A DNA stretch of 64,000 nt, taken from contig JAIQFH010000028.1 of assembly GCA_020073385.1 (NCBI GenBank), positions 97,128-161,127 on the forward strand, in the 5' to 3' direction. A program made the translations under genes and the position numbers. This document shows, piece after piece, positions 25,271-33,631 of this stretch (positions are counted from its first letter, which is position 1; every line of letters starts with the position of its first letter). The notes beneath the pieces were generated by a model that ran no database searches, was not told the origin of the DNA, and was given only the letters and a program-made list of their open reading frames with translations. Source of the DNA: Terriglobia bacterium. Its GTDB lineage: Bacteria > Acidobacteriota > Terriglobia > Terriglobales > Acidobacteriaceae.

Positions 25271-27154
25271 TCAGGCCCAGGTTCGCACTCCGATAAAGCC
25301 CCAATACACCAGATAGGCGGCTGTGATCAGCAGAGCAGCCGACACAATGATGGAGAACTTCCACACGCCGCGGCGAACGCCGGGTGCGGGACTTTGCCAG
25401 GAGTAGAACGCGCTGGCGATAGAAGTGACGGCGAAAGCTAAAGTTAGCGCCCAGAGAGTGGCAGACCATACAGAGAGATTTCCCAGGCGGCCAATCAAAT
25501 CATCGCCGCAAAGGATGACGAGGCCCACGATTGCGGCAAGGCTAAGCACTGCAAGCAACGGCCACAAACGCAGAGCCCGTTCGGCAGGACGGCGGCGCCG
25601 CTTGCTGATTCCGGCTAGAGCCCAGAAGGGCGCGTACACAACAATCGAAACGATGGAGAGCGCCACAAAACCTGTGGCGAGGATTTCTCCAAATGCCATC
25701 CACGTGGGAATCTTCTTCATCGTATTTTGTTCCGCCTGGATGAATCGGCCCTCGGGATTGACGCTCAGCAGTTCAAGCGTGGGAACAGGGAACGGAGCGT
25801 CGTCCTTTGGCACGTGGCGAAATTGTGTTCCGGTAACGGGCAAAAAGGTTTCGTTCCCACCCAGAGAGGAGATGACGAGTTTGCCATCCCGGAAGTGGAC
25901 CCTACTGAGACCGAGCAGGCGCTCGAGAAAGCGGAACAGTTCAACGCGTGGCGAGTCCGGTTCGTAAAATCCGCTGTAGTCGGAGGCGCTCGCCGGCAGT
26001 GCTGCAACGGGTGGTAGAGCCGGTTTCTGCAGCTTGTTCCCGATGTAGGCGCGGATCGTTTTGCCTACTTTTTCGAAGGCAGCGCCGTTGCCGCTGTTGA
26101 TGCTGAAGAAGTAGCCGACGCCATAGTCGGCCATGTAAGCCATTTCGGTCAGGCCGCCTTCGACACCGCCATTGTGCCCGTGATAAACGAAACCGTCTGC
26201 GATGGTCACGTAGTTACTGAGGCCGTATCCGATCTTCAGACCCTCTTTAGCGGCCCAGGTACTCACGGGAATTTCCATGCGGTCGATGTCAGCCGCAGGC
26301 ACGATTTGCTTTCCTCCGACTGCGCCTCGGTTTAGATAGAACTGAACGTAGGCAGCCATATCCTTGGCAGAGGCGTTGATCGATCCAGCCGGGCGCAACA
26401 GGATGTGCCAGTAGCGGTAGGGTGTTTTGCCGTCCGCGTGATAGAGCGTGGTCGCCGTGCCCGGCGGCGGTTCGAAGTAGGTGGCGGTCTTCATGCCGAT
26501 TGGGCTAAACAGGTTCTGCTGCACGAAATCTTCGAAGCGCCGGCCGGTGAGTTTTTCTACGATGTAGGCGGCAACGGGGGGACCGGCGTTGCAGTACGCC
26601 ATGCGTGTTCCTGGGCGCCAACGCGAAGTGCGGGAGTGGTGGTCATAGTCGAGGCCCTGGAGCAAAGTCATCGAGTCAGGTGCCTGCTTCGCATATTCGC
26701 GCAGATGTATGTCGTCCCAACCGGTGGTGTGTTCGAGCAGGTGCACGATGCGGATAGGATCCGTCGATCCCCAGGGATTTTCGAACCAGACCCCGGGCGC
26801 CAATTTGTGAACGGGATCGTCCAGAGTGAGTTTTCCCTGATCTACCAGCATGAGGATCGACAAGGATGCAAATGCCTTTGAGGTGGATCCGATGCGGAAC
26901 AGAGTATCCGCTGTGTTGGCGCGATTGCTGGCAACATCCGCCAGACCCAGGCCGGCAACCCACTCCGGGCCGTCTTTGTGAACAATCGCCACTGAGACTC
27001 CGGGAGTATGCGTGTCTTTGAGAATCTTCTCTAGCTGCTGGCGGAGTTCGTCGATGGATTGTGCTGGCTTCGGCTTCTCCTCCTTTTTTTCAGCTGCGCC
27101 AATGGGAGGTATGAAGAACAAGAAGAAGAGAACGGCCGAGACGATCTTTTTCAC
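25271..27154 (-). CDS. Serine hydrolase, beta-lactamase class C-like, with C-terminal membrane domain
   Basis: 627 residues. Signal peptide (about 1-20, FFIPPIGAA), a penicillin-binding/beta-lactamase fold (about 30-370), a linker domain, and four or five membrane segments near 475-620. Active-site motifs: S-x-x-K in GSTSKAF, Y-x-N in YCNAG, and HGHNGG in the place of the KTG box. Members are D-aminopeptidases, esterases or penicillin-binding-like proteins; the real substrate is unknown. The GTG at 27154 was chosen because GGAGGA lies seven bases before it and the signal peptide begins there. It follows cysE by 54 bases on the same strand. Confidence 0.85.
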   Translation of the reverse strand: MKKIVSAVLFFLFFIPPIGAAEKKEEKPKPAQSIDELRQQLEKILKDTHTPGVSVAIVHKDGPEWVAGLGLADVASNRANTADTLFRIGSTSKAFASLSILMLVDQGKLTLDDPVHKLAPGVWFENPWGSTDPIRIVHLLEHTTGWDDIHLREYAKQAPDSMTLLQGLDYDHHSRTSRWRPGTRMAYCNAGPPVAAYIVEKLTGRRFEDFVQQNLFSPIGMKTATYFEPPPGTATTLYHADGKTPYRYWHILLRPAGSINASAKDMAAYVQFYLNRGAVGGKQIVPAADIDRMEIPVSTWAAKEGLKIGYGLSNYVTIADGFVYHGHNGGVEGGLTEMAYMADYGVGYFFSINSGNGAAFEKVGKTIRAYIGNKLQKPALPPVAALPASASDYSGFYEPDSPRVELFRFLERLLGLSRVHFRDGKLVISSLGGNETFLPVTGTQFRHVPKDDAPFPVPTLELLSVNPEGRFIQAEQNTMKKIPTWMAFGEILATGFVALSIVSIVVYAPFWALAGISKRRRRPAERALRLWPLLAVLSLAAIVGLVILCGDDLIGRLGNLSVWSATLWALTLAFAVTSIASAFYSWQSPAPGVRRGVWKFSIIVSAALLITAAYLVYWGFIGVRTWA

Positions 27155-27208
27155 CGTGCGGTCCTCCGGATGAGATGGACGCGGACGGATCATCTTACGT
27201 CGGCGAAC

Positions 27209-27919
27209 TCAAATCTGGTAGTCGAGATCGTCCATCAGACGCTGCAGAGATTCGGGGACGGGCTCGGTGGTGTGCTCTGCGCCTTCAAGCTGCTGGACTC
27301 GCTCGCGCAGTTTGTTTACCTCACTGGCCACGGATGCCAGAGCTTCAGAGAGAGGATCGTTGATCTGCTTGGGATCGGTGATGACGACACGCTTGCCTTC
27401 GCGGAACACGATGTGGCCGGGGACGCCGACAACGGTCGAGTTCTCGGGAACATTGCGCAGCACGACCGAGCCGGCGCCGATGCGGCAGTTCTTGCCGACG
27501 ATGATGTTGCCGAGGATTTTTGCACCTCCGCCGACGACTACGTTGTCTTCGAGCGTGGGATGACGCTTGCCGTGTTCCTTGCCGGTGCCTCCGAGAGTGA
27601 CTCCCTGATACAGGGTCACGTCGTCGCCGATGATCGAGGTCTCGCCGATCACGACTCCCATACCGTGATCAATAAACAGGCGGCGACCAAGCCTCGCACC
27701 GGGATGAATCTCGATGCCGGTCAGCCAGCGCGCAACTTGGGAAAGCCATCTTGCGATTAGGAACAGGCCATGGTTCCAGAGCCAGTGGTTCATTCGGTAG
27801 AACCAGACTGCGTGTAGGCCCGAGTAGCAGAGAAAAACTTCGAGACGGGATTTGGCCGCGGGATCGTGATCCATCACGTTGGTCACGTCTTCGCGAATTA
27901 GCGATAGCAGGTGAGGCAT
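27209..27919 (-). CDS. cysE: Serine O-acetyltransferase
   Basis: 236 residues. Transfers acetyl from acetyl-CoA to L-serine, the first step of cysteine synthesis. The left-handed beta-helix shows hexapeptide repeats ([40 protein letters not shown]) with the catalytic HG and the [16 protein letters not shown] loop. It is the short EpsC-type form lacking the long N-terminal domain. The C-terminus (about 190-236) is an added coiled coil with heptads ([15 protein letters not shown]) instead of the short tail that docks into CysK, which might alter complex formation. Directly follows cysK with a 9-base gap. Confidence 0.94.
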   Translation of the reverse strand: MPHLLSLIREDVTNVMDHDPAAKSRLEVFLCYSGLHAVWFYRMNHWLWNHGLFLIARWLSQVARWLTGIEIHPGARLGRRLFIDHGMGVVIGETSIIGDDVTLYQGVTLGGTGKEHGKRHPTLEDNVVVGGGAKILGNIIVGKNCRIGAGSVVLRNVPENSTVVGVPGHIVFREGKRVVITDPKQINDPLSEALASVASEVNKLRERVQQLEGAEHTTEPVPESLQRLMDDLDYQI

Positions 27920-27928
27920 GAAAATCTA

Positions 27929-28903
27929 TCAGGCCGGCGGCAGTTCGGCCGTGGGAATCTGCAGCGCCTTTTCCCGCAACTCCTGGAACAGAATGCTGCT
28001 GAGGTAGCGCTCGCCGAAAGAAGGCAGAATGACGACGATCATCTTTCCAGCATTCTCCTGGCGTTTTGCCACTTTTATGGCAGCGACGACGGCGGCTCCG
28101 GAAGAGATGCCGACGAACAATCCTTCCTCCAGCGGAAGCCTGCGCGCCATAGCGATAGCTTCGTCATTGGTCACGGTAACGACTTCGTCGATATATTCGC
28201 GGCGAAGAATGCTGGGAACGAAGCCTGCCCCGATGCCCTGGATCTTGTGCGGCGATGGCTTTCCACCGGACAAGACGGCACTATCGACGGGTTCGACCGC
28301 GACGGCTTTGAAGGATGGCTTCTTCGGTTTGATGTACTGGCAGACGCCGGTGATGGTCCCGCCGGTGCCGACGCCGGAGATCAGGATGTCGGCGCGGCCA
28401 TCGGTGTCGTTCCAGATCTCGGGGCCGGTGGTTTCGAAGTGAATCTTGGGATTTGCCGGATTGTCGAACTGCTGGAGCATGTAGCCGTTCGGCGTGTTGG
28501 CGAGGATCTCTTTGGCCTTGAGGATGGCGCCGGTCATCCCGCGCGGACCCGGCGTGAGAACGATCTCGGTGCCGAACGCGAGTAGAAGCACGCGACGTTC
28601 CAGGCTCATCGTGTCAGGCATCACGATAACGAGTTTGTAACCCTTCACTGCGGCGACGAAGGCGAGACCGATCCCGGTGTTGCCGCTGGTCGGTTCGATG
28701 AGTACTGTCTTGCCGGGCTGAATCTTGCCAGCGCGCTCGGCTTCTTCAATCATGCTGACGCCGATGCGGTCCTTGACGCTGTCGAGAGGATTCTGGCTCT
28801 CGAGTTTCGCCACGACTTCGGCAACGCAGCCTTGAGTAACTTTATTCAGCCGAACCAACGGAGTGTTGCCGATCAACTCTGTAACGTCTTTCGCGATCTT
28901 CAT
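27929..28903 (-). CDS. cysK: Cysteine synthase A (O-acetylserine sulfhydrylase)
   Basis: 324-residue PLP enzyme that replaces the acetyl group of O-acetylserine with sulfide. The PLP lysine is in [11 protein letters not shown], the phosphate/substrate loop is [13 protein letters not shown], and the glycine loop is [10 protein letters not shown]; all are intact. Length is normal. It forms a two-gene operon with cysE. A small palindrome overlapping the likely promoter (28942-28956) may bind a cysteine or Fe-S regulator. Confidence 0.95.
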   Translation of the reverse strand: MKIAKDVTELIGNTPLVRLNKVTQGCVAEVVAKLESQNPLDSVKDRIGVSMIEEAERAGKIQPGKTVLIEPTSGNTGIGLAFVAAVKGYKLVIVMPDTMSLERRVLLLAFGTEIVLTPGPRGMTGAILKAKEILANTPNGYMLQQFDNPANPKIHFETTGPEIWNDTDGRADILISGVGTGGTITGVCQYIKPKKPSFKAVAVEPVDSAVLSGGKPSPHKIQGIGAGFVPSILRREYIDEVVTVTNDEAIAMARRLPLEEGLFVGISSGAAVVAAIKVAKRQENAGKMIVVILPSFGERYLSSILFQELREKALQIPTAELPPA

Positions 28904-28941
28904 GTCTGCCTCTTCGGGTCAGAATAGCTGACCCGGTAATA

Positions 28942-28956
28942 CTACCAAGGTGGTAG
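28942..28956. promoter_or_regulatory. Inverted repeat upstream of cysK
   Basis: CTACC and GGTAG around a 5-base spacer, 39-53 bases before the cysK start. It resembles Rrf2-family (IscR/CymR-like) sites in size and placement, but the regulator is not identified. Confidence 0.4.
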
Positions 28957-28997
28957 AGATGGCGGCAGTCCAACGCGAGAGATGAGCGGCTTGCGGG

Positions 28998-29477
28998 TTA
29001 CCGATGTGCCAGGTCGAAACTGACGGCAGCCGCGGACGAGCTGATGTTTATCAAGGAGACCCAGCGCTCGAGCTTGTGGTGACCTGTCTTGTGGAAGAGG
29101 TAGCTTACGGCTACGACACCCGCAGTTTCTCCTGCAAAGTTGACGGCAAGCCCGGCAGTCGAACGTCCAAAAATCCGGACCACGGGATTTAGTTCTCGTC
29201 CTCCGCCCTGCAGATTTGATCGAGTGATGGCAAAGTCGGCTCCATTCAACGCGGCAGCCGCGAAGAATAGCACTTTGTTCTCACGATCCCAGAACGTGTG
29301 GTCAGTTGTTATGGGCGGAGGCAGTGAGACGAACGCCGATCCGTGTTCGACCGCTGGAACCGGCATAGGCGCATCGGGCAGCGGACCTTGAGCAACGGAC
29401 GTGGGGCAAACGCCAAAGACAGAAATGAGAACGACCGCAATTTGAATCACCAGGCCAGAGGATTTACCAGGAATCAT
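28998..29477 (-). CDS. Hypothetical membrane protein with signal anchor
   Basis: 159 residues. An N-terminal hydrophobic stretch (about 8-28, ending SVA-Q) is followed by a Pro-rich linker and three weaker hydrophobic segments (FFAAAALNGADFAITRSN, LAVNFAGETAGVVAVSYLFHKTGHHKLERW, INISSSAAAVSFDLAH). The pattern DFAITRS...GGGRELNPVVR recurs in small acidobacterial inner-membrane proteins of unknown function, as far as I recall. The ATG at 29477 was preferred over an upstream TTG because it starts right at the signal sequence. Confidence 0.6.
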   Translation of the reverse strand: MIPGKSSGLVIQIAVVLISVFGVCPTSVAQGPLPDAPMPVPAVEHGSAFVSLPPPITTDHTFWDRENKVLFFAAAALNGADFAITRSNLQGGGRELNPVVRIFGRSTAGLAVNFAGETAGVVAVSYLFHKTGHHKLERWVSLINISSSAAAVSFDLAHR

Positions 29478-29661
29478 AAGTGCTCGCGCGAGTTCGGCGA
29501 GCAATATGGAAGGGGGCAATCCAGCAGCCAACGAACCGATTCGGGAATCGAGGCAAGCTGCTCAGGATGCGCCGCTTAGCTTTTGTTTCTCATTAAAATT
29601 GCGGTCGATTGTGCACTCTTTTGCGGGTAAGTGCTGGACGTTTTCTATTTCGGGAAACGAA

Positions 29662-30951
29662 TTACTTTTTGTAGATTGTCCCACCCTTCATCACAAATCC
29701 GACATTGGTAACTGCTGAGATGTCCTCGAGAGGATCGCCTGTGATTGCGATCACATCTGCTAGATAACCCGGCTCCAGCGTGCCGATTTGCCCGTCCCAT
29801 CCGAGAAGCTTCGCTCCGTTTAGAAGGTCAGCCTGTAGAACTGAGAGTGGAGTCATGCCGTACTTCACCATGAGCACGAGTTCGCGCGCCTGCGTTCCGT
29901 GGGGAAACGGGCCCACGTCGGAGCCAACTGCCATGGGAATTCCTGCGGCAATTTGCTTCTTGAACTCTTGTACCTTCAAATCGAGGATCTGATGCTCGTG
30001 TGCGCTCTGTTGCGGCGTTGCGGCGTGCTCGGCGAAGTATTCGAAGATCGTAAACGTGGGAACGGCGAAGATCTGCTTTTCCTTCATCACGCGCATGGTC
30101 TCTTCGCTCAGCTGATCGGCGTGGTCGATCGAGACTACGCCTGCCCGCGCAGCGTAGAGCGTTCCAGGCTCTCCGGTCGCATGAACCGCGACGTGTTTGC
30201 CGAGCCGAGCGGCCTCCTTGACTGCCGCTTCGAGCTGGGGCTCGGAGTATTGATATGGGGTTGAAAGCTTGCCGTCCCGGACCGAATCAGCCCCGGTTTC
30301 GTAGATCTTGATGAAGTCCGCGCCTTCCTTGAATTGCTGGCGTATTACCGCAACCAGTTCGTCAGCGTTATTAGCATAGTCGGCGTTTGCGAGAACGTGC
30401 TGCGCTGGGTTGTAGCCGATAGCGTCCTCGTGTCCTCCGAGGATGTTGATCGCGTTTCCGCTAATGCGCAGACGCGGGCCCGGGATGCGTCCCTCGTTGA
30501 TGGCGTTGCGGACTGCAGTGTCGGCCGAGCCGGCGCCCTCGGTTCCCATATCACGCTCGGCGGTGAATCCGGCCATGAGGTCATCACGCGCCGCCAGAGT
30601 CGCCGTGATCGTGCGTTCGGAGACAGACTCCTGCACGGTCTGCAGGTCTTCAGCGCCGGGATGAAGGAAGAGATGAATATGGGCATCGATGAGTCCGGGC
30701 ATGAGAGTCCGATCGCCCAGATCGATGACCTCGGCTCCTGCGGGATGTTTCACCGCCGTTCCGGCCTCTACGATGCGATCTCCCTGGATGAGAACCTCGC
30801 CTGGCTTGATCAGCTTCCCCGCCTTGATATCGAGCAACCGTGCGGCACGCAGCACGATGGGATGGGGTGCAGGGACCGGGGACTGGCTGGCAGCGCTCAG
30901 CGCCAGGACCAGACAGCAAGACAAGGCCAGAAGATGGTTTCGGTTCGCCAT
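29662..30951 (-). CDS. Secreted metal-dependent amidohydrolase (imidazolonepropionase/prolidase-like)
   Basis: 429 residues. Signal peptide (about 1-23), then a composite amidohydrolase domain. Metal ligands: HIHLF (His-x-His), a Lys in FIKIYETG, His in AVHATGE and SIDHAD, and Asp in VGSDVGPFPHG. The closing NGAKLLGWDGQIGTLEPGYLADVIAI is typical of the clade annotated as Xaa-Pro dipeptidase-like or imidazolonepropionase-like amidohydrolases, which often act on dipeptides. ATG at 30951 chosen to begin at the signal peptide. The exact substrate cannot be fixed. Confidence 0.87.
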   Translation of the reverse strand: MANRNHLLALSCCLVLALSAASQSPVPAPHPIVLRAARLLDIKAGKLIKPGEVLIQGDRIVEAGTAVKHPAGAEVIDLGDRTLMPGLIDAHIHLFLHPGAEDLQTVQESVSERTITATLAARDDLMAGFTAERDMGTEGAGSADTAVRNAINEGRIPGPRLRISGNAINILGGHEDAIGYNPAQHVLANADYANNADELVAVIRQQFKEGADFIKIYETGADSVRDGKLSTPYQYSEPQLEAAVKEAARLGKHVAVHATGEPGTLYAARAGVVSIDHADQLSEETMRVMKEKQIFAVPTFTIFEYFAEHAATPQQSAHEHQILDLKVQEFKKQIAAGIPMAVGSDVGPFPHGTQARELVLMVKYGMTPLSVLQADLLNGAKLLGWDGQIGTLEPGYLADVIAITGDPLEDISAVTNVGFVMKGGTIYKK

Positions 30952-31085
30952 ATGGCCCGCGATGGTAACACCTGGAAGAGGCTGATTCCAGATGGGCTCT
31001 GACCCATCTGTGATCACGATCACAAGAGTTGGTGTGAAAGGTCACGCCACCATTTGGAACTGATCGGTCAGACTAGATTCTGGTT

Positions 31086-31508
31086 ATGAATGACTTTGGG
31101 GTTCTCACCAATCGAAAGCGCGCTGTGATCGCCCTGATCCACTCGATTGTGTTTCTGGGGATCGCATTTCACGGATTCGTTTCGCCAAAGGCTGGCGTTC
31201 TGCACCGGTCCGGAACAACGGGTGACTTCATTCTGATTGCGATCTACCTAGTGGTGGCTTCGATCCTCGTATGGTCGGTGAGCATTTCGCGAGGTCTCGT
31301 GGAGCGCGCTTATTTCGCGCTATGCGCGGTCAGCGCAAGCTCTGGACTGCTGCGCACGATCTTCGGGGATCATGCACTTCCCCCAGCCCAATATCTGCGG
31401 ATCCTGATGCTCAGTGCGGCCGTCGGCCTCGGCATCTTGATCGTCCGTTCTCATTCACGACCTGCCAATGTGCCGGTGGCGCTGCCTTCCGAAGTTTCCC
31501 CAGAATAA
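31086..31508 (+). CDS. Hypothetical four-helix membrane protein
   Basis: 140 residues with four hydrophobic segments (about 13-32, 46-65, 73-92 and 104-123). The pattern RKRAVIALIHSIVFLGIAFHG is reminiscent of small acidobacterial membrane proteins, but I cannot name a function. Followed by a strong terminator. Confidence 0.65.
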   Translation: MNDFGVLTNRKRAVIALIHSIVFLGIAFHGFVSPKAGVLHRSGTTGDFILIAIYLVVASILVWSVSISRGLVERAYFALCAVSASSGLLRTIFGDHALPPAQYLRILMLSAAVGLGILIVRSHSRPANVPVALPSEVSPE

Positions 31509-31515
31509 CCAAAAA

Positions 31516-31541
31516 GCCGCCCGGAATCTTTCCCGGGCGGC
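31516..31541. terminator. Bidirectional rho-independent terminator
   Basis: Nine-base GC stem (GCCGCCCGG / CCGGGCGGC) with an 8-base loop, preceded by AAAAA and followed by AATTT. It sits between two convergent genes and can serve both. Confidence 0.75.
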
Positions 31542-31583
31542 AATTTCACAGGAGGTTGGGCGAGGCCTATCCTCGTCCTGGGT

Positions 31584-32258
31584 CTACGAAAGGAAGAACT
31601 CTTTGGTCAGAGCGGCCCAGTCTTCATTGGGCAGGTGCGCAGTGATGTCATCCACTGCAACTCCGCCATCCTGGGCGAGCGCGGCGGCCATGGCGACCGG
31701 CATTCTCTTGCGCAGCCGCAGCGCAGAATCTTCCGTCCACATGCGCGCCAGTGCTCCGCCGAGAAGATTGCGGAAGTTGAGTTTTGAATCGGGAGCCTGC
31801 ACCGTCACGATCCAGCCTTCGCCGAATGGATCCGTCAGCGCGAGACTCGGATCTTTGACTACGGCTTCATTGACATCGCTGACCGTGCCTTCGATCGGCG
31901 AAACCATATCGACGGACTTGCCATCGCGGAAGATCGTCCAAATCTTCTGACCTTGGCGAACCCAGCGCCCGCGCTGCGGCAGAGCAATGCTCTCGATCTT
32001 GCCGATGAGCTTGGATGCGAAATCGTCCATGCCGACCCGTACCAGTTCGCGACTCTCGCTCAACGCCCACGTATGGCCGGCGTGATAGCGAACATTTTCC
32101 GGCACCTGAAATCCAGCAACCATGGCCGGGACCACATGAGAAGGAACTTCACGAACGACCGGCTGCACTGCGGGCTGCTTTACCAGCTGTTTCTGACTGC
32201 GCACATAATCGATCAGTAGGAAGATTGCGAATGTTAGCAATACCATGATGACTGTCAT
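31584..32258 (-). CDS. Membrane-anchored GcvH-like (lipoyl-fold) protein with displaced lysine
   Basis: 224 residues: one N-terminal membrane segment (about 2-18), a Pro/Val-rich linker, a GcvH-like lipoyl domain (about 55-150) and a helical C-terminal extension (about 160-224). YHAGHTWALSE, PQRGRWVRQGQKIWTI, VSPIEGTVSDVNEAVVKDP and DPFGEGWIVTV line up without gaps with glycine-cleavage H protein, but the lipoyl motif ESVK is FRDG followed by Lys114, so the lysine is one residue late and its Glu is missing. A glycine-cleavage role is unlikely: no gcvT or gcvP is present and the protein is membrane-bound. GAGGTGGAG precedes the ATG. A near-perfect sigma-54 promoter lies 58 bases upstream, and a divergent redox operon with a sigma-54 activator follows. 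Confidence 0.8.
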   Translation of the reverse strand: MTVIMVLLTFAIFLLIDYVRSQKQLVKQPAVQPVVREVPSHVVPAMVAGFQVPENVRYHAGHTWALSESRELVRVGMDDFASKLIGKIESIALPQRGRWVRQGQKIWTIFRDGKSVDMVSPIEGTVSDVNEAVVKDPSLALTDPFGEGWIVTVQAPDSKLNFRNLLGGALARMWTEDSALRLRKRMPVAMAAALAQDGGVAVDDITAHLPNEDWAALTKEFFLS

Positions 32259-32315
32259 AACTCCACCTCGCCCGGAGTGGCTTGCTTACATCTCGTCCAC
32301 TCACATATCACTAGA

Positions 32316-32332
32316 GGCAATTGTCGTGCCAA
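32316..32332 (-). promoter_or_regulatory. Near-perfect sigma-54 promoter for the GcvH-like gene
   Basis: Minus strand TTGGCACGACAATTGCC matches the sigma-54 consensus at 16 of 17 positions, including TTGGCACG and TTGC with correct spacing. The predicted start site is about 45 bases before the ATG at 32258. Confidence 0.75.
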
Positions 32333-32643
32333 CGCGAATCGCGGACATCCAACGTACAGCTGGAAGGGTGCATGTTGTACCAAGGTAAGGAGATGCAGAC
32401 ATGCAGGCGCTTCATGGCAACGAGGGTGAGTAGAATCGCAGCGCAGCGGTCCCGTTAAAGATCGCAACAGTAAAAAATTGATTCGATGCCGCTCGCCCGA
32501 CCCAAAGTCCTCGTTTCGCAGGCCTTTCAACGGGTTAGGCCTATTTGGCGGAGTTGGTGAATTCCGCATCAGCAACTTGATGTGAAACGCATCTACAGCG
32601 GGGCCCAGGCCGGAGAAACCTTATTGACCACCATCACTTCGAA

Positions 32644-32661
32644 CCGTGATACCAGTCACGG
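32644..32661. promoter_or_regulatory. Possible activator (UAS) site
   Basis: CCGTGA and TCACGG are perfect arms with a 6-base spacer. It is about 310 bases from the sigma-54 promoter, a workable enhancer distance for an NtrC-family activator. Assignment to the regulator at 36473-37837 is inference. Confidence 0.4.
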
Positions 32662-32860
32662 CTGAGAATTTGTTAATCGTTGAAACTCAACCTGTCTGAA
32701 GCTGCTGAATTTCGCGACAGTCTCTGATCTGAACGAGGTGAGCAGCTTGCGGTTCTTGCGGCGCTTAGGCAGGTAATCGCCCCTTCTTCCTCACTCAGCT
32801 CAGGCGTCGATCGAAAGGATTTCGGACGGTTTTGTCTGTTCCGTCCGCAGAGATCAATTC

Positions 32861-33631
32861 ATGAGTAAAGCACTCCTATATGATTCGACTCTTTGTATAG
32901 GTTGTAAGCAGTGTGAACAGGCCTGCGCGACACAGAACAATCTTCCCTACAACGATTCGGTGGCCGCTGAGGAGGTTTCGTCCGCCCATAAGTTCACAGC
33001 GGTCCTCACCCACGGCGACAAATTCATGCGGCGACTGTGCATGCATTGTGAGAATCCGGCATGCGCGTCTGTCTGTCCAGTGGGCGCCTTCCACAAGACA
33101 AAAGAGGGTCCGGTCGTATACGACGTGTGGAAGTGCATTGGGTGCCGTTACTGCATGGCCGCCTGCCCCTTCAGCACACCCAAGTACGAATGGGGATCGC
33201 TAAATCCGCGGGTTCGCAAGTGCACGATGTGCCCGGACCGAGTCAAGGCCGGGCAACAAACGGCGTGCGCCGAGATTTGTCCTACCGGCGCGACGAAATT
33301 CGGGGAACGCGATGATCTGATTCGAGAAGCGCAAGACCGGCTCCGACAGAATCCATCCGCTTATCTGCCTCGCGTTTACGGACTTCATGAAGTCGGCGGC
33401 ACGAGCGTCTTCATTCTTGCGAGCGTCAAGGTCGAAGAGTTCGGCTATCCCGCGTCAGAAAGGGTTGGCGACACTCCGCTACCCGAGTACACGGGCAAGG
33501 TGATGGACAGGATTCCAGACTTCATTCCGATATGGTCGCTGGTGCTGGGAGGCATCTATTGGATTTCTCATCGCCGCGCTGAAGTGGCGGCCGCGGAAGC
33601 AGAAGAGAAGAAGAACGGGAGCGCGCGATGA
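32861..33631 (+). CDS. HybA-like 4Fe-4S ferredoxin subunit with C-terminal membrane anchor
   Basis: 256 residues. Four cysteine groups for four [4Fe-4S] clusters: CIGCKQCEQAC, CMHCENPACASVCP, CIGCRYCMAACP and CTMCPDRVKAGQQTACAEICP. A single hydrophobic helix near the C-terminus (about 220-237, IPIWSLVLGGIYWIS) anchors it. The N-terminus has no Tat signal (MSKALLYDSTLCIGC), so a cytoplasmic-facing position is likely unless it is carried by a partner. It resembles HybA, DmsB and NrfC subunits that pass electrons to quinone through an NrfD-type protein, which is encoded next with an ATGA overlap. No hydrogenase or molybdopterin subunit is in the window. Confidence 0.88.
   Translation: MSKALLYDSTLCIGCKQCEQACATQNNLPYNDSVAAEEVSSAHKFTAVLTHGDKFMRRLCMHCENPACASVCPVGAFHKTKEGPVVYDVWKCIGCRYCMAACPFSTPKYEWGSLNPRVRKCTMCPDRVKAGQQTACAEICPTGATKFGERDDLIREAQDRLRQNPSAYLPRVYGLHEVGGTSVFILASVKVEEFGYPASERVGDTPLPEYTGKVMDRIPDFIPIWSLVLGGIYWISHRRAEVAAAEAEEKKNGSAR

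Larger units (their letters stand above)
32259..32860. other. Divergent regulatory region of the redox module
   Basis: 602 bases without a gene. It contains the sigma-54 promoter toward the GcvH-like gene (32316-32332) and an inverted repeat (32644-32661) that could be an activator site. On the + strand AGGTGAGCAGCTTGC (GG at 32737-32738, GC at 32749-32750) has the -24/-12 spacing but a poor -24 half, so a second sigma-54 promoter toward the ferredoxin gene is only possible. Confidence 0.55.

Noticed and set aside
31584..32258. Calling the lipoyl-fold protein glycine cleavage H protein
   Set aside because: It is membrane-anchored, lacks the ESVK motif and has no gcvT or gcvP near it.
32735..32751. 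Second sigma-54 promoter toward the ferredoxin gene
   Set aside because: Only the -12 half and the GG/GC spacing fit; the -24 half is poor, so it was left as a remark in the intergenic entry.
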